A DNA stretch of 6,202 nucleotides from JADHMP01 sp016779985. GTDB taxonomy: Bacteria; Bacteroidota; Bacteroidia; Flavobacteriales; Flavobacteriaceae. Below are positions 1 to 6,202 of the stretch, piece after piece. The stretch covers positions 1 through 6,202 of the forward strand of contig JADHMP010000022.1 of NCBI GenBank assembly GCA_016779985.1. Reading direction: 5' to 3'. A program made the position numbers and the translations under genes. The stretch's first letter is position 1. Every line of letters begins with the position of its first letter. Under the pieces are notes generated by a model, which was not told the DNA's origin, made no database searches, and worked only from the letters and a program-made list of their open reading frames with translations.

Positions 1-266
1 AAAAGTCTGGAAACCTCATTCTTAAAAAAGGGGTTTTTGCTAACGAGGACCTCTACCAATCCTTGATTTCCAAAATTGCTTTAAATACCTACAAAAGAAT
101 GACGGTAGTAATTCGTCTTTTGGATGAAAATGCTGAACCAAGAATTACTTGGCAAATCAATAATGCCTTTCCTTTGAAATACAGTTCTACTGATATGAAC
201 TCTGAATCTTCAGAAGCTGCTATAGAGAGTATTGAATTTTCTCATCAGGGCATTCAACAAGTTTGA
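1..266 (+). CDS. Contractile tail tube protein, T4 gp19-like (eCIS/phage tail), C-terminal part
   Basis: This is the C-terminal 87 codons of a protein that starts before the window; the reading frame is open from base 3 and ends at TGA 264-266. The visible part has the hallmarks of the Phage_T4_gp19 / 'conserved hypothetical phage tail region' family. A strand reading NLILKKGVF comes first, then a beta strand TVVIRLLDENAEPRITWQI, then the tryptophan-to-proline turn NNAFPLKYSS, and a closing AAIESIEFSHQGI. Family members of roughly 140-150 residues stack as hexameric rings to form the inner tube of contractile tails and of extracellular contractile injection systems (Afp1/Pvc1 type). About 60 N-terminal residues should lie upstream. 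A TTG at 63 is inside the domain and is not the real start. The DUF4157 gene 43 bases downstream favours an eCIS over a prophage, but other tail genes are not visible, so that distinction is an inference. Confidence 0.86.
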   Translation, partial: KSGNLILKKGVFANEDLYQSLISKIALNTYKRMTVVIRLLDENAEPRITWQINNAFPLKYSSTDMNSESSEAAIESIEFSHQGIQQV

Positions 267-292
267 TTTTTTAAACTTATTCATTATATTTA
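262..292 (+). promoter_or_regulatory. Possible Bacteroidota-type promoter (TTG-N19-TATATTTA)
   Basis: The spacer before the DUF4157 gene holds TTG at 263-265 and TATATTTA at 285-292, 19 bases apart. This fits the Bacteroidota sigma-factor consensus (TTTG at about -33, TAnnTTTG at -7) except for the last base. The spacer is nearly all A/T, so a chance match is quite possible. The implied start point near base 299 would leave only a very short leader before the ATG at 310. The gene may equally be read through from the tube gene. Confidence 0.22.
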
Positions 293-309
293 ATAAAATT
301 TAAATAAGA

Positions 310-1836
310 ATGAGCACATCTGAACGTCTTTTTAAAAAAGATAGGTCTAAAAAGGCTTCTCAAGACAGCCCATCAAAATCAAACTCAGAAGGCTACAAAG
401 AAAACTCCTCCTCCATACAACTTCAATCGTTCCAAGATAAAGCGGATGAATTAGTCGGCGGAGATTCCCAAAACAATACAACTCAATTAAAAGAAAAGGC
501 AAATAATACTGGTCTTCCAGACCAACTCAAAGCAGGAGTTGAACAATTGTCCGGTCATTCTTTAGATGACGTAAAAGTACATTACAATTCCTCTAAGCCT
601 GCGCAACTAAAAGCCCATGCCTATGCTGAAGGAAACCAAATACATCTTGCTCAGGGACAAGAAAAGCACCTTGGCCATGAGGCCTGGCATGTAGTGCAAC
701 AAAAAAGAGGTGATGTAAAAGCCACGAATAAAATCGGCAGTACTCCAATAAATGACGATAAGAATCTTGAGAATGAAGCCGATGTAATGGGTCAAAAAGC
801 CCATGCACTTGGAAACAGTTTAGGATCTGGAGGTTCGGCTCAATTAAAAGCCATATCAAACGCACCCTCTCCACAAGCCATAACTCAAAATATGGTTATT
901 CAGAAAGTTGATGACGCTGAAGCAAAGAATGTAACAAAAGATGATTTCGAGAGTGAAAATGAAGAAATTGAAGAAGGTGTGAATGGAGCTGATGTAGAAG
1001 GCCCAAAACCTGTAGTTGAGGAACAAGAACTAGAGGGTACTATTCCAATGACCGGTTTAGGCTTTAAAGGGAACGTTACAAAAACTAAAACTGAAAAAGG
1101 CATCGACAAAATGGATGGTGAGATCAGTGTAGAAGGAATCGAAACTAAATATGGGAAAATAACAGGTACAGGAAAGATAAGTCAAGTTGGTAACTATGGA
1201 CGAGTTAAAGGCACTGCTTCCATGTCTCTTGAGACTCCGGATTTTAAAGGTGAAGTTCCTTTAGCTAGGGTTCCCTTGGGTGTTCCCGGTGTCTATGCTT
1301 CTATTGATTTAGGCTACAGCGCATCAGCTTCTGTATCGGGTCAAGTTGGCTTCCAATTTGATTTTGATTCAAACACCCACATGCCTTCTGAGTTTAAGGC
1401 AAATGGATCCGTTTCAGCAGGTGCGGAGGCAAATCTTTCAATATTTGGAGGAGTGGCTGCCGGAGTTCCTGGTGTTGCTGAAGTTGCTGTAGGTGGAGAA
1501 GGAAAAGCAACGGCTAAAATCAACGCTGAATTAGCAGTTGATCCCTTATTAAACATTGAAGGTGAAATTTCGGGTATCGCTTCTGGTTCTCTAAGTGCAG
1601 TGGCTAAAGCTAAATTATTATGGTACACTAAATCCAAGTCTATTCCAATTGTAGAAGGAAAATTGGGATCGTTCAAGAAATCGTTGAGTGCTAGCCCAAT
1701 AAATAGTGCTCTAGAAGGCATGAAAAATATTGGTAGTTATACATTTGACAGAGATAAAGGTGATCAAAAAACTGCTGAGGTTAAAGCACAAAATAATGCA
1801 GAAGACGATCCAAAGAAATTGAATAAAGAGGCTTAA
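310..1836 (+). CDS. DUF4157 (eCIS core) domain protein with HExxH motif; candidate injection-system cargo
   Basis: The protein has 508 residues. The ATG at 310 is the first possible start, because an in-frame TAA lies at 301. Residues 1-60 are polar and probably disordered, with no signal peptide. Residues about 68-166 match the DUF4157 family, now called the eCIS core domain: GLPDQLKAGVEQLSG, then DDVKVHYNS, then IHLAQGQEKHLGHEAWHVVQQ with the metallopeptidase-like HEAWH at 123-127, and LENEAD at 153-158, whose glutamate could be a third metal ligand. Residues 201-243 form a strongly acidic linker. Residues about 245-450 are rich in glycine, alanine and serine with alternating hydrophobic residues, suggesting repeated beta strands; GVPGV occurs at 324-328 and again at 385-389. 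The tail from about 475 is charged. DUF4157 proteins are widely linked to eCIS loci and often carry variable C-terminal toxin regions. The tail tube gene just upstream fits this. Cargo or accessory status, protease activity and the role of the C-terminal region are all inferred; the C-terminal region matches no fold I can name. Confidence 0.88.
   Translation: MSTSERLFKKDRSKKASQDSPSKSNSEGYKENSSSIQLQSFQDKADELVGGDSQNNTTQLKEKANNTGLPDQLKAGVEQLSGHSLDDVKVHYNSSKPAQLKAHAYAEGNQIHLAQGQEKHLGHEAWHVVQQKRGDVKATNKIGSTPINDDKNLENEADVMGQKAHALGNSLGSGGSAQLKAISNAPSPQAITQNMVIQKVDDAEAKNVTKDDFESENEEIEEGVNGADVEGPKPVVEEQELEGTIPMTGLGFKGNVTKTKTEKGIDKMDGEISVEGIETKYGKITGTGKISQVGNYGRVKGTASMSLETPDFKGEVPLARVPLGVPGVYASIDLGYSASASVSGQVGFQFDFDSNTHMPSEFKANGSVSAGAEANLSIFGGVAAGVPGVAEVAVGGEGKATAKINAELAVDPLLNIEGEISGIASGSLSAVAKAKLLWYTKSKSIPIVEGKLGSFKKSLSASPINSALEGMKNIGSYTFDRDKGDQKTAEVKAQNNAEDDPKKLNKEA
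1279..1476 (+). repeat. Internal repeat unit in the C-terminal domain of the DUF4157 protein
   Basis: The pentapeptide GVPGV is encoded at 1279-1293 and again at 1462-1476, 61 codons apart. After each copy comes a run of alternating hydrophobic and small residues (YASIDLGYSASASVSGQVGF and AEVAVGGEGKATAKINAEL). The DNA of the two copies differs mainly at third positions, so any duplication is old and kept at the protein level. The similarity outside the pentapeptide is weak and could instead reflect shared composition. Confidence 0.35.
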
Positions 1837-1870
1837 TCTTATAGATGTTTTATTATAATTAATTTAAAAA
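1837..1870. other. Short A/T-rich spacer, no terminator seen
   Basis: These 34 bases separate the DUF4157 gene from the next gene. They are almost all A and T with no GC-rich stem followed by a T run, and no good TAnnTTTG promoter box. Read-through from the upstream gene is therefore plausible, but a weak promoter cannot be excluded by eye. Confidence 0.4.
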
Positions 1871-2680
1871 ATGTTTAGGTATTCATCTGGATTAGGGGTA
1901 GCTGCGGGTAATGAAAATGAAAAGGGATATCTTATTTATGAAAACACGCATGCTATTTCCTCGGTTAAAACAAATAGCATTCATTTTGATAAATCTCAAG
2001 ACTATCCAATAGGCAGGAAGTGGGACATGATTCAAAGTGGTGATTTGAAAATAAATCAAAAACCACTTCCCGATTTTTTTTTCAATTTGTTCAGCCTAGA
2101 TTTAGAGTCTATAAGAAGTGATAATTTACATCCTGCATTAAATTCAGGCTGCGAACATGAGCTTATAAGATTATTTCCTGAAGTTAAAAATTCGGTGATT
2201 TCAACATATCACTCATTTATCCAATTTTTAAAACAAGAGTTTAATCTTGATGTCGAGTTAGGTAATAGATCCAATTTAAAAGTTTATACTGATGACTTTG
2301 GTCCCTGCCTAATCCCTGTGTTAAATGGAAACTATGTCTTGCCTCCTGAGGTTCCACCACTCTATCTGGCACCAGAAAAATGGGGCCTTCTGACTTGGGT
2401 GATCAATAATTATTTTTCTGGACCTTATCCTGAAGATAGCCACCCTGAAATCATAAAAAGTCTGAACGGAGAAAAATTTCACTGGGGTACCCTTCAAATT
2501 AATGATTCACTTAAAAATAGTCAGACTGAGGGGCTAGTTTATTTTTTGCTATCTAAGTTTATCATCATTTATGAGGCTTGGATGTTTGAGGAAAATAAAG
2601 CAATTGAAGCTCCATCACTGATTGCTTTTATGGATTTAGTAAAGGACAAAGGAGAACGTCCTTGGCAACTTCTATATTGA
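1871..2680 (+). CDS. Hypothetical protein, 269 residues, no recognised family
   Basis: I do not recognise this protein. The ATG at 1871 is the first possible start, since an in-frame TAA lies at 1865. It looks like a soluble cytoplasmic protein: no signal peptide, no lipobox, no clear membrane helix. It is rich in aromatic residues and proline. Notable stretches are the proline-rich VLPPEVPPLYLAPEKW (156-171), followed by LLTWVINNYFSGPYPED, and a hydrophobic helix LVYFLLSKFIIIYEAWMF (222-239) that is more likely a buried helix than a membrane span. Three cysteine/histidine-bearing spots (HPALNSGCEHE at 87-97, PC at 145-146, FHW at 203-205) do not form a known metal site. The next gene begins four bases after its stop, so the two are almost certainly co-transcribed and perhaps translationally coupled. 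It could be a partner of the channel or an immunity or accessory protein for the upstream cargo; nothing in the sequence decides this. Confidence 0.8.
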   Translation: MFRYSSGLGVAAGNENEKGYLIYENTHAISSVKTNSIHFDKSQDYPIGRKWDMIQSGDLKINQKPLPDFFFNLFSLDLESIRSDNLHPALNSGCEHELIRLFPEVKNSVISTYHSFIQFLKQEFNLDVELGNRSNLKVYTDDFGPCLIPVLNGNYVLPPEVPPLYLAPEKWGLLTWVINNYFSGPYPEDSHPEIIKSLNGEKFHWGTLQINDSLKNSQTEGLVYFLLSKFIIIYEAWMFEENKAIEAPSLIAFMDLVKDKGERPWQLLY

Positions 2681-2684
2681 AAAG

Positions 2685-3389
2685 ATGCTTAAAAAAATTC
2701 GAGGTTTTATAAATTCAGAAACCGAGGCGGGAGCCTATTTTGGAAATTTTATTCGATTTTTGATTATCATTTCAATTTTAAATTTTTCAATTCAAACACT
2801 TCCAAACTTAAAAAATGAATTCCTAGTTATATTGAATTTAATTGAGGTGTCCTCAATTATCATCTTTACAATAGAATATCTGTTACGATTTGTCACAAGC
2901 CCCAAGCCGTTTAAATTCATCTTTAGCTTTTTTGGACTTATTGACTTAAGTGCTATACTACCATTTTACATTTCGCTGGGAGTAGATTTAAAATCCCTAA
3001 GAGCTATTCGGTTATTCCGTTTACTCAGACTGCTGAAATTTTTACGCTACCACAATACTTTAACAAATCTTAAACAATCATTCGATGATTTTAAAAGAGA
3101 ACTATTTTTATTCTCATTTGCTGCTGTACTCCTTATTTACTTTTCTTCTGTAGGGATTTATTTTTTCGAAAATGAAGCACAACCTGATGCTTTTTCTTCC
3201 ATATCTGAGGCCTTGTGGTGGTCTGTTGCAACACTTACAACTGTTGGGTATGGTGATATCTACTCTATTACTATTGGTGGAAAAATCTTTTTTACTGTTA
3301 TAGTATCTATAGGACTCGGTCTAGTTACTATTCCAACGGGTCTCGTTGCCTCTTCACTAACAAAAGCTTTGATGAAGTCCAAAGATTAA
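2685..3389 (+). CDS. Voltage-gated potassium channel (six-transmembrane ion transporter)
   Basis: This 234-residue protein has the full voltage-gated K+ channel layout and should act as a tetramer in the inner membrane. Predicted segments are S1 about 22-40, S2 46-70, S3 77-98, S4 104-122, S5 138-161, pore helix 172-184, selectivity filter TVGYGD at 186-191, and S6 200-225. S4 carries basic residues at every third position (R106, R109, R112, R115, K118, R121), the signature of a voltage sensor. E64 in S2 and D87 in S3 sit where the gating-charge partners are expected. S6 contains the TIPTG hinge-like stretch. The protein ends about nine residues after S6, with no RCK, cyclic-nucleotide-binding or other cytoplasmic domain, so gating by voltage alone is likely. 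This length is usual for simple bacterial channels of the PF00520 family. The start at 2685 lies four bases after the preceding stop, and the helicase gene follows after 10 bases. Potassium selectivity rests on the filter; the physiological role is unknown. Confidence 0.93.
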   Translation: MLKKIRGFINSETEAGAYFGNFIRFLIIISILNFSIQTLPNLKNEFLVILNLIEVSSIIIFTIEYLLRFVTSPKPFKFIFSFFGLIDLSAILPFYISLGVDLKSLRAIRLFRLLRLLKFLRYHNTLTNLKQSFDDFKRELFLFSFAAVLLIYFSSVGIYFFENEAQPDAFSSISEALWWSVATLTTVGYGDIYSITIGGKIFFTVIVSIGLGLVTIPTGLVASSLTKALMKSKD

Positions 3390-3399
3390 GTGGGTATAC

Positions 3400-6202
3400 A
3401 TGCAACAAAACTATTCTATAACTCAACTAAAAGATAAAATTTTAGATTCGAATGCGCGTTCAGTTTTTATTGATGCTCATCCCAAAAATAGTGTCAATAA
3501 AATTGATTTAATCTCTCTTAGCAAACTAGCAAGAGGATTAGACCCTAAACAAATCACTAATAAACTTTTATGCAACAAAGGATTTAAATTCAAGTTTCCC
3601 ATACATTTTAAAAAACTGGCTGAGAATAAAAACGAAAGAAGACTACTTCACTTGCTTAGGAAAAATGTTGATTTCAGCAACGAATTAAATATAGACCCCA
3701 TAGGAATTGGGTTTCCATTAATTGAAATTTCGGATCCAAAAAAAAAGAGGGTTAATACCTACCCTATTCTGATATGGGATGTGCAAATTTCAGGGCATCT
3801 AAATAGAACAGGGTCTGTAGAATTAAGTCGTAAGTCAAAAGACAATATCTCTATGAATCCTTCGCTAGTTCGTCTCATTAAACGTAATTACAACCCTAAC
3901 TTTCAGACCCCTAGCCTCCACCACGAAGAAATGAATTTTAAGCTAATTTTAAATCTACTCAACCCAATCTTAAAGATACTAGAATCAACACCTTTGGATG
4001 AATATTTTCCTTCCTTTCCACTTGACTATTTTCAAAAAGAGGGTGTTAAATTTTTCGTAAATCACCTACCAAAATTCATCAATAACGGTGTTTTAGGTCT
4101 TTATGCAGGTTCCAAGGAAGCGATAGTGACTGATTATAACATACTTGAATCTAAAACTATTCCTTGCTCTTTTAAGATGGAAAAGAATCTAAATGATACG
4201 CTATATCCAGGAGTAGCATTGGACCATTCTCAACAAAGAGTCATACGAACCATCAACAAAGGAAAAAACATTGTTATTCACGGCCCTCCTGGAACTGGTA
4301 AGAGTAAAACACTTACCGCAACCATTGCCTATATACTAAGTAAGGGACAAACCTGTCTGGTGGTTTGTGAAAAAAAAACTGCTATTGATGTGCTCTATGA
4401 AAACTTATCTGAATTGGGTTTTAAAGAATTTTGCATCAATATCTCTGAAGTAAAAAAAGATCGTCGTAAAGTTGTCAATAAAGCACGAGATATTTTAATA
4501 AAAAAAGATAGAGGAAACCAGATATTTTCAACTTCTAAAGAAAAAAAAAATCATTATTCATCTGCTGAAAAAAAAATTATTTCACAAAAGATCACGAAAG
4601 TTGAAGAGGTGATCAGTCTTATTAACAAAACTAAGAAAAGACTTTATCAACCATTACTTGGAGAAGCAACGACTTATTCTGATCTGGTAGTCTCAATTAA
4701 GTCAAACCGCTATAAAGAGTTGGGAAAAACTCTGGGGTTACAAACAGATACCTTCACGTTCAGTTTAATTGAGTTTGAAGAACTACAAGCCTTATTTCAA
4801 AAAACATCAGTAGAATTTAAGGAACAGTTTAATCCTTTTTTGTCACTGTATGAACTTATTGACACCTCCATTTTAGATAAAGAAAAAATAACTTTTGAAA
4901 AGTCAGTCACTTTAATTCAAACCAGTTATACTGAAAAATTAATTGAATTGGGAACACGACTTGAAAAAGCCTTAGTTGGTAAGAGTAATTTTGCATTCAA
5001 ATATCTGGACTATGTTGATTCTGACGATTCTACAATCAACACCATTCAAAAGGCTTGTGCGTACTACGTTGCACAAATAAAACAACTAAATATTTTTAAT
5101 CCATCTCTTTTTAGCAAACTCAATGCCTTTGATTTGGCACAGAGGATTGATTTTCTTACTAAATCCATTCAGCAATTAGCAAAAAAAATGAAGGACTTTG
5201 AGAGATTGAAAAATTTTCACATCCAATTTATTAACTCTACTAAAAAAGAGCAATTACTCATCCAAAAAATAGGAACAACAGAAAACTTTGAAAAAGATTT
5301 TTTCGAATGGTATAGTGCACATTTACTTCATGAAAACTTCATTGATAATTTTGACTTTAATGGATTTGAAAAAGGGTATTATGATATTGAAACAGATGTG
5401 AATCACATCAATGACTTTATTCTAAAAAAAACAGCTCACAGGTTAAATAGAGATAGGCTTGAAGGAATACAAAAGTTTAAGAGAACAGTATCTGACATTA
5501 GTATTGAACAATTTTTTGCTAAAAAAAGCACCTCAAAACGGCTAAAATATTCACTCACTAAAATTTCAAATCATAAAACTGGAATTTTCAAATCATTCTT
5601 TCCGGTATGCATGACAAATCCAAATAGTTGTTCTAGTCTTTTCCCCTTGGAAAAAGGGTATTTTGACTATGTTATTTTTGACGAATCAAGTCAATTAAAA
5701 ATAGAAGACACTTTCACCTCAATGCTTAGAGGAAAAAAGTCAATAGTTGCTGGCGATCTTCATCAGCTACCCCCTATGGACTACTTTTCAGAAACTTCAT
5801 CAAACACAGAATTAAACGGTGAAAATAAAATTAATGAAAATACCCTGTCACTGTTAGACTTCTGTATTGGACAAAATTTCAATTCTCATTATTTGGATAT
5901 TCATTATCGATCTAAACATCCTGACTTGATCAATTTCTCCAATGCCGCATTTTACAAATCTCGATTAATTCCAAAACCTCCATCCCAAAACTATTGTCCA
6001 ATAGAATTTTACTCAGTAAAAGGAAGGTTTGTTAATCAACTTAATGGAGATGAGGCTAGAGCGATAGTAAACTATATAGAAACCAAAATAAATAAAACTA
6101 AGTCTGTAGGTGTTGCAACCTTTAGTCTAAAACAAAAAGATAACGTCTTAAACGAATTAGAATTACGGTCAAAACAAAGTCTTTCTTTCTATAAGAAATT
6201 AG
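3400..6202 (+). CDS. Large superfamily 1 (DNA2/Upf1-like, DUF4011-type) helicase, 3' end beyond the window
   Basis: The frame is open from the ATG at 3400 to the window edge without a stop: 934 complete codons are visible. It is an SF1 helicase/ATPase. Walker A is HGPPGTGKSKT (294-304). Motif Ia-like CLVVCEKKTAIDVLYENL follows shortly after. Walker B is VIFDESSQ (758-765), motif III is VAGDLHQLPP (783-792), motif IV is HYRSKHPDLINFSN (835-848), and GVATFSLKQKDNV (904-916) matches the motif V region. The final arginine motif and any C-terminal nuclease would lie downstream. Between Walker A and Walker B there are about 450 residues, lysine- and glutamate-rich and probably helical or coiled-coil, as in large DUF4011/DUF3320-type helicases. 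The N-terminal 285 residues contain LGLYAGSKEAI and TPLDEYFPSFPLD and lack a clear catalytic motif. DESSQ replaces the commoner DEASQ, and all key NTPase residues are present. The gene follows the channel gene by 10 bases. Relatives include anti-phage Hhe-type and other poorly characterised helicases; the specific role is inferred only. Confidence 0.9.
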   Translation, partial: MQQNYSITQLKDKILDSNARSVFIDAHPKNSVNKIDLISLSKLARGLDPKQITNKLLCNKGFKFKFPIHFKKLAENKNERRLLHLLRKNVDFSNELNIDPIGIGFPLIEISDPKKKRVNTYPILIWDVQISGHLNRTGSVELSRKSKDNISMNPSLVRLIKRNYNPNFQTPSLHHEEMNFKLILNLLNPILKILESTPLDEYFPSFPLDYFQKEGVKFFVNHLPKFINNGVLGLYAGSKEAIVTDYNILESKTIPCSFKMEKNLNDTLYPGVALDHSQQRVIRTINKGKNIVIHGPPGTGKSKTLTATIAYILSKGQTCLVVCEKKTAIDVLYENLSELGFKEFCINISEVKKDRRKVVNKARDILIKKDRGNQIFSTSKEKKNHYSSAEKKIISQKITKVEEVISLINKTKKRLYQPLLGEATTYSDLVVSIKSNRYKELGKTLGLQTDTFTFSLIEFEELQALFQKTSVEFKEQFNPFLSLYELIDTSILDKEKITFEKSVTLIQTSYTEKLIELGTRLEKALVGKSNFAFKYLDYVDSDDSTINTIQKACAYYVAQIKQLNIFNPSLFSKLNAFDLAQRIDFLTKSIQQLAKKMKDFERLKNFHIQFINSTKKEQLLIQKIGTTENFEKDFFEWYSAHLLHENFIDNFDFNGFEKGYYDIETDVNHINDFILKKTAHRLNRDRLEGIQKFKRTVSDISIEQFFAKKSTSKRLKYSLTKISNHKTGIFKSFFPVCMTNPNSCSSLFPLEKGYFDYVIFDESSQLKIEDTFTSMLRGKKSIVAGDLHQLPPMDYFSETSSNTELNGENKINENTLSLLDFCIGQNFNSHYLDIHYRSKHPDLINFSNAAFYKSRLIPKPPSQNYCPIEFYSVKGRFVNQLNGDEARAIVNYIETKINKTKSVGVATFSLKQKDNVLNELELRSKQSLSFYKKL

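Noticed and set aside
222..309. Terminator after the tail tube gene
   Set aside because: No GC-rich hairpin precedes the T run at 266-272; the region is simply A/T-rich.
593..874. Antisense open frames opposite the DUF4157 domain
   Set aside because: They lie fully inside a well-supported + strand gene, have no family signature and show odd compositions typical of shadow frames.
900..1109. 69-codon antisense open frame rich in serine and phenylalanine
   Set aside because: It mirrors the acidic GAA/GAT-rich linker of the + strand protein and is a composition artefact.
1341..1721. 126-codon antisense open frame opposite the beta-rich C-terminal region
   Set aside because: Its length follows from the regular codon pattern of the + strand gene; the translation is alanine/proline-rich with no domain, and no promoter or start context supports it.
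1819..1847. Promoter in front of the 269-residue protein (TTG at 1819, TATAGATG at 1840)
   Set aside because: The -7 box differs from TAnnTTTG at two of the six fixed bases and the region is A/T-rich, so the match is no better than chance.
2074..2082. T9 run as a frameshift or terminator inside the 269-residue gene
   Set aside because: The frame continues smoothly on both sides with consistent composition, and there is no stem before the run.
3400..6202. The ATPase as the Afp15-type AAA+ assembly ATPase of the injection system
   Set aside because: The motifs (GPPGTGKSKT, DESSQ, GDLHQLPP, HYRSKHP) are those of an SF1 helicase, and the protein is far larger than Afp15-type ATPases.

Overview
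The window is AT-rich and almost entirely coding on the + strand. Its genes lack clear Shine-Dalgarno sequences and are separated by short A/T-only spacers. Together with the protein types, this suggests a member of the Bacteroidota (Cytophagia- or Flavobacteriia-like). That placement is an inference from style and family content; no marker gene is present.

Layout: (1) bases 1-266 are the 3' end of a contractile-tail tube protein of the T4 gp19-like family, the type used by extracellular contractile injection systems (eCIS). (2) Bases 310-1836 encode a complete 508-residue protein with a DUF4157/eCIS-core domain (HEAWH metallopeptidase-like motif). It has a disordered N-terminus, an acidic linker and a glycine-rich, probably beta-structured C-terminal half. 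It is a good candidate for an eCIS-associated cargo or accessory protein. (3) Bases 1871-2680 encode a 269-residue protein of no recognised family. (4) Bases 2685-3389 encode a compact six-transmembrane voltage-gated potassium channel with a textbook S4 helix and a TVGYGD filter. (5) From base 3400 to the window edge runs the first 934 codons of a large superfamily 1 DNA2/Upf1-like helicase, which continues beyond the window.

Genes 3, 4 and 5 are separated by only 4 and 10 bases, so they probably form one transcription unit. It follows the eCIS-linked gene after a 34-base spacer with no visible terminator. The window therefore looks like the edge of an eCIS locus running into an accessory cassette (unknown protein + K+ channel + helicase). 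The helicase resembles the large DUF4011-type helicases found in some anti-phage systems, so a defence or conflict role for the cassette is possible but not shown by this sequence. No tRNA, rRNA, CRISPR array, insertion sequence or convincing terminator was seen, and no stretch of 300 bases lacks a gene.
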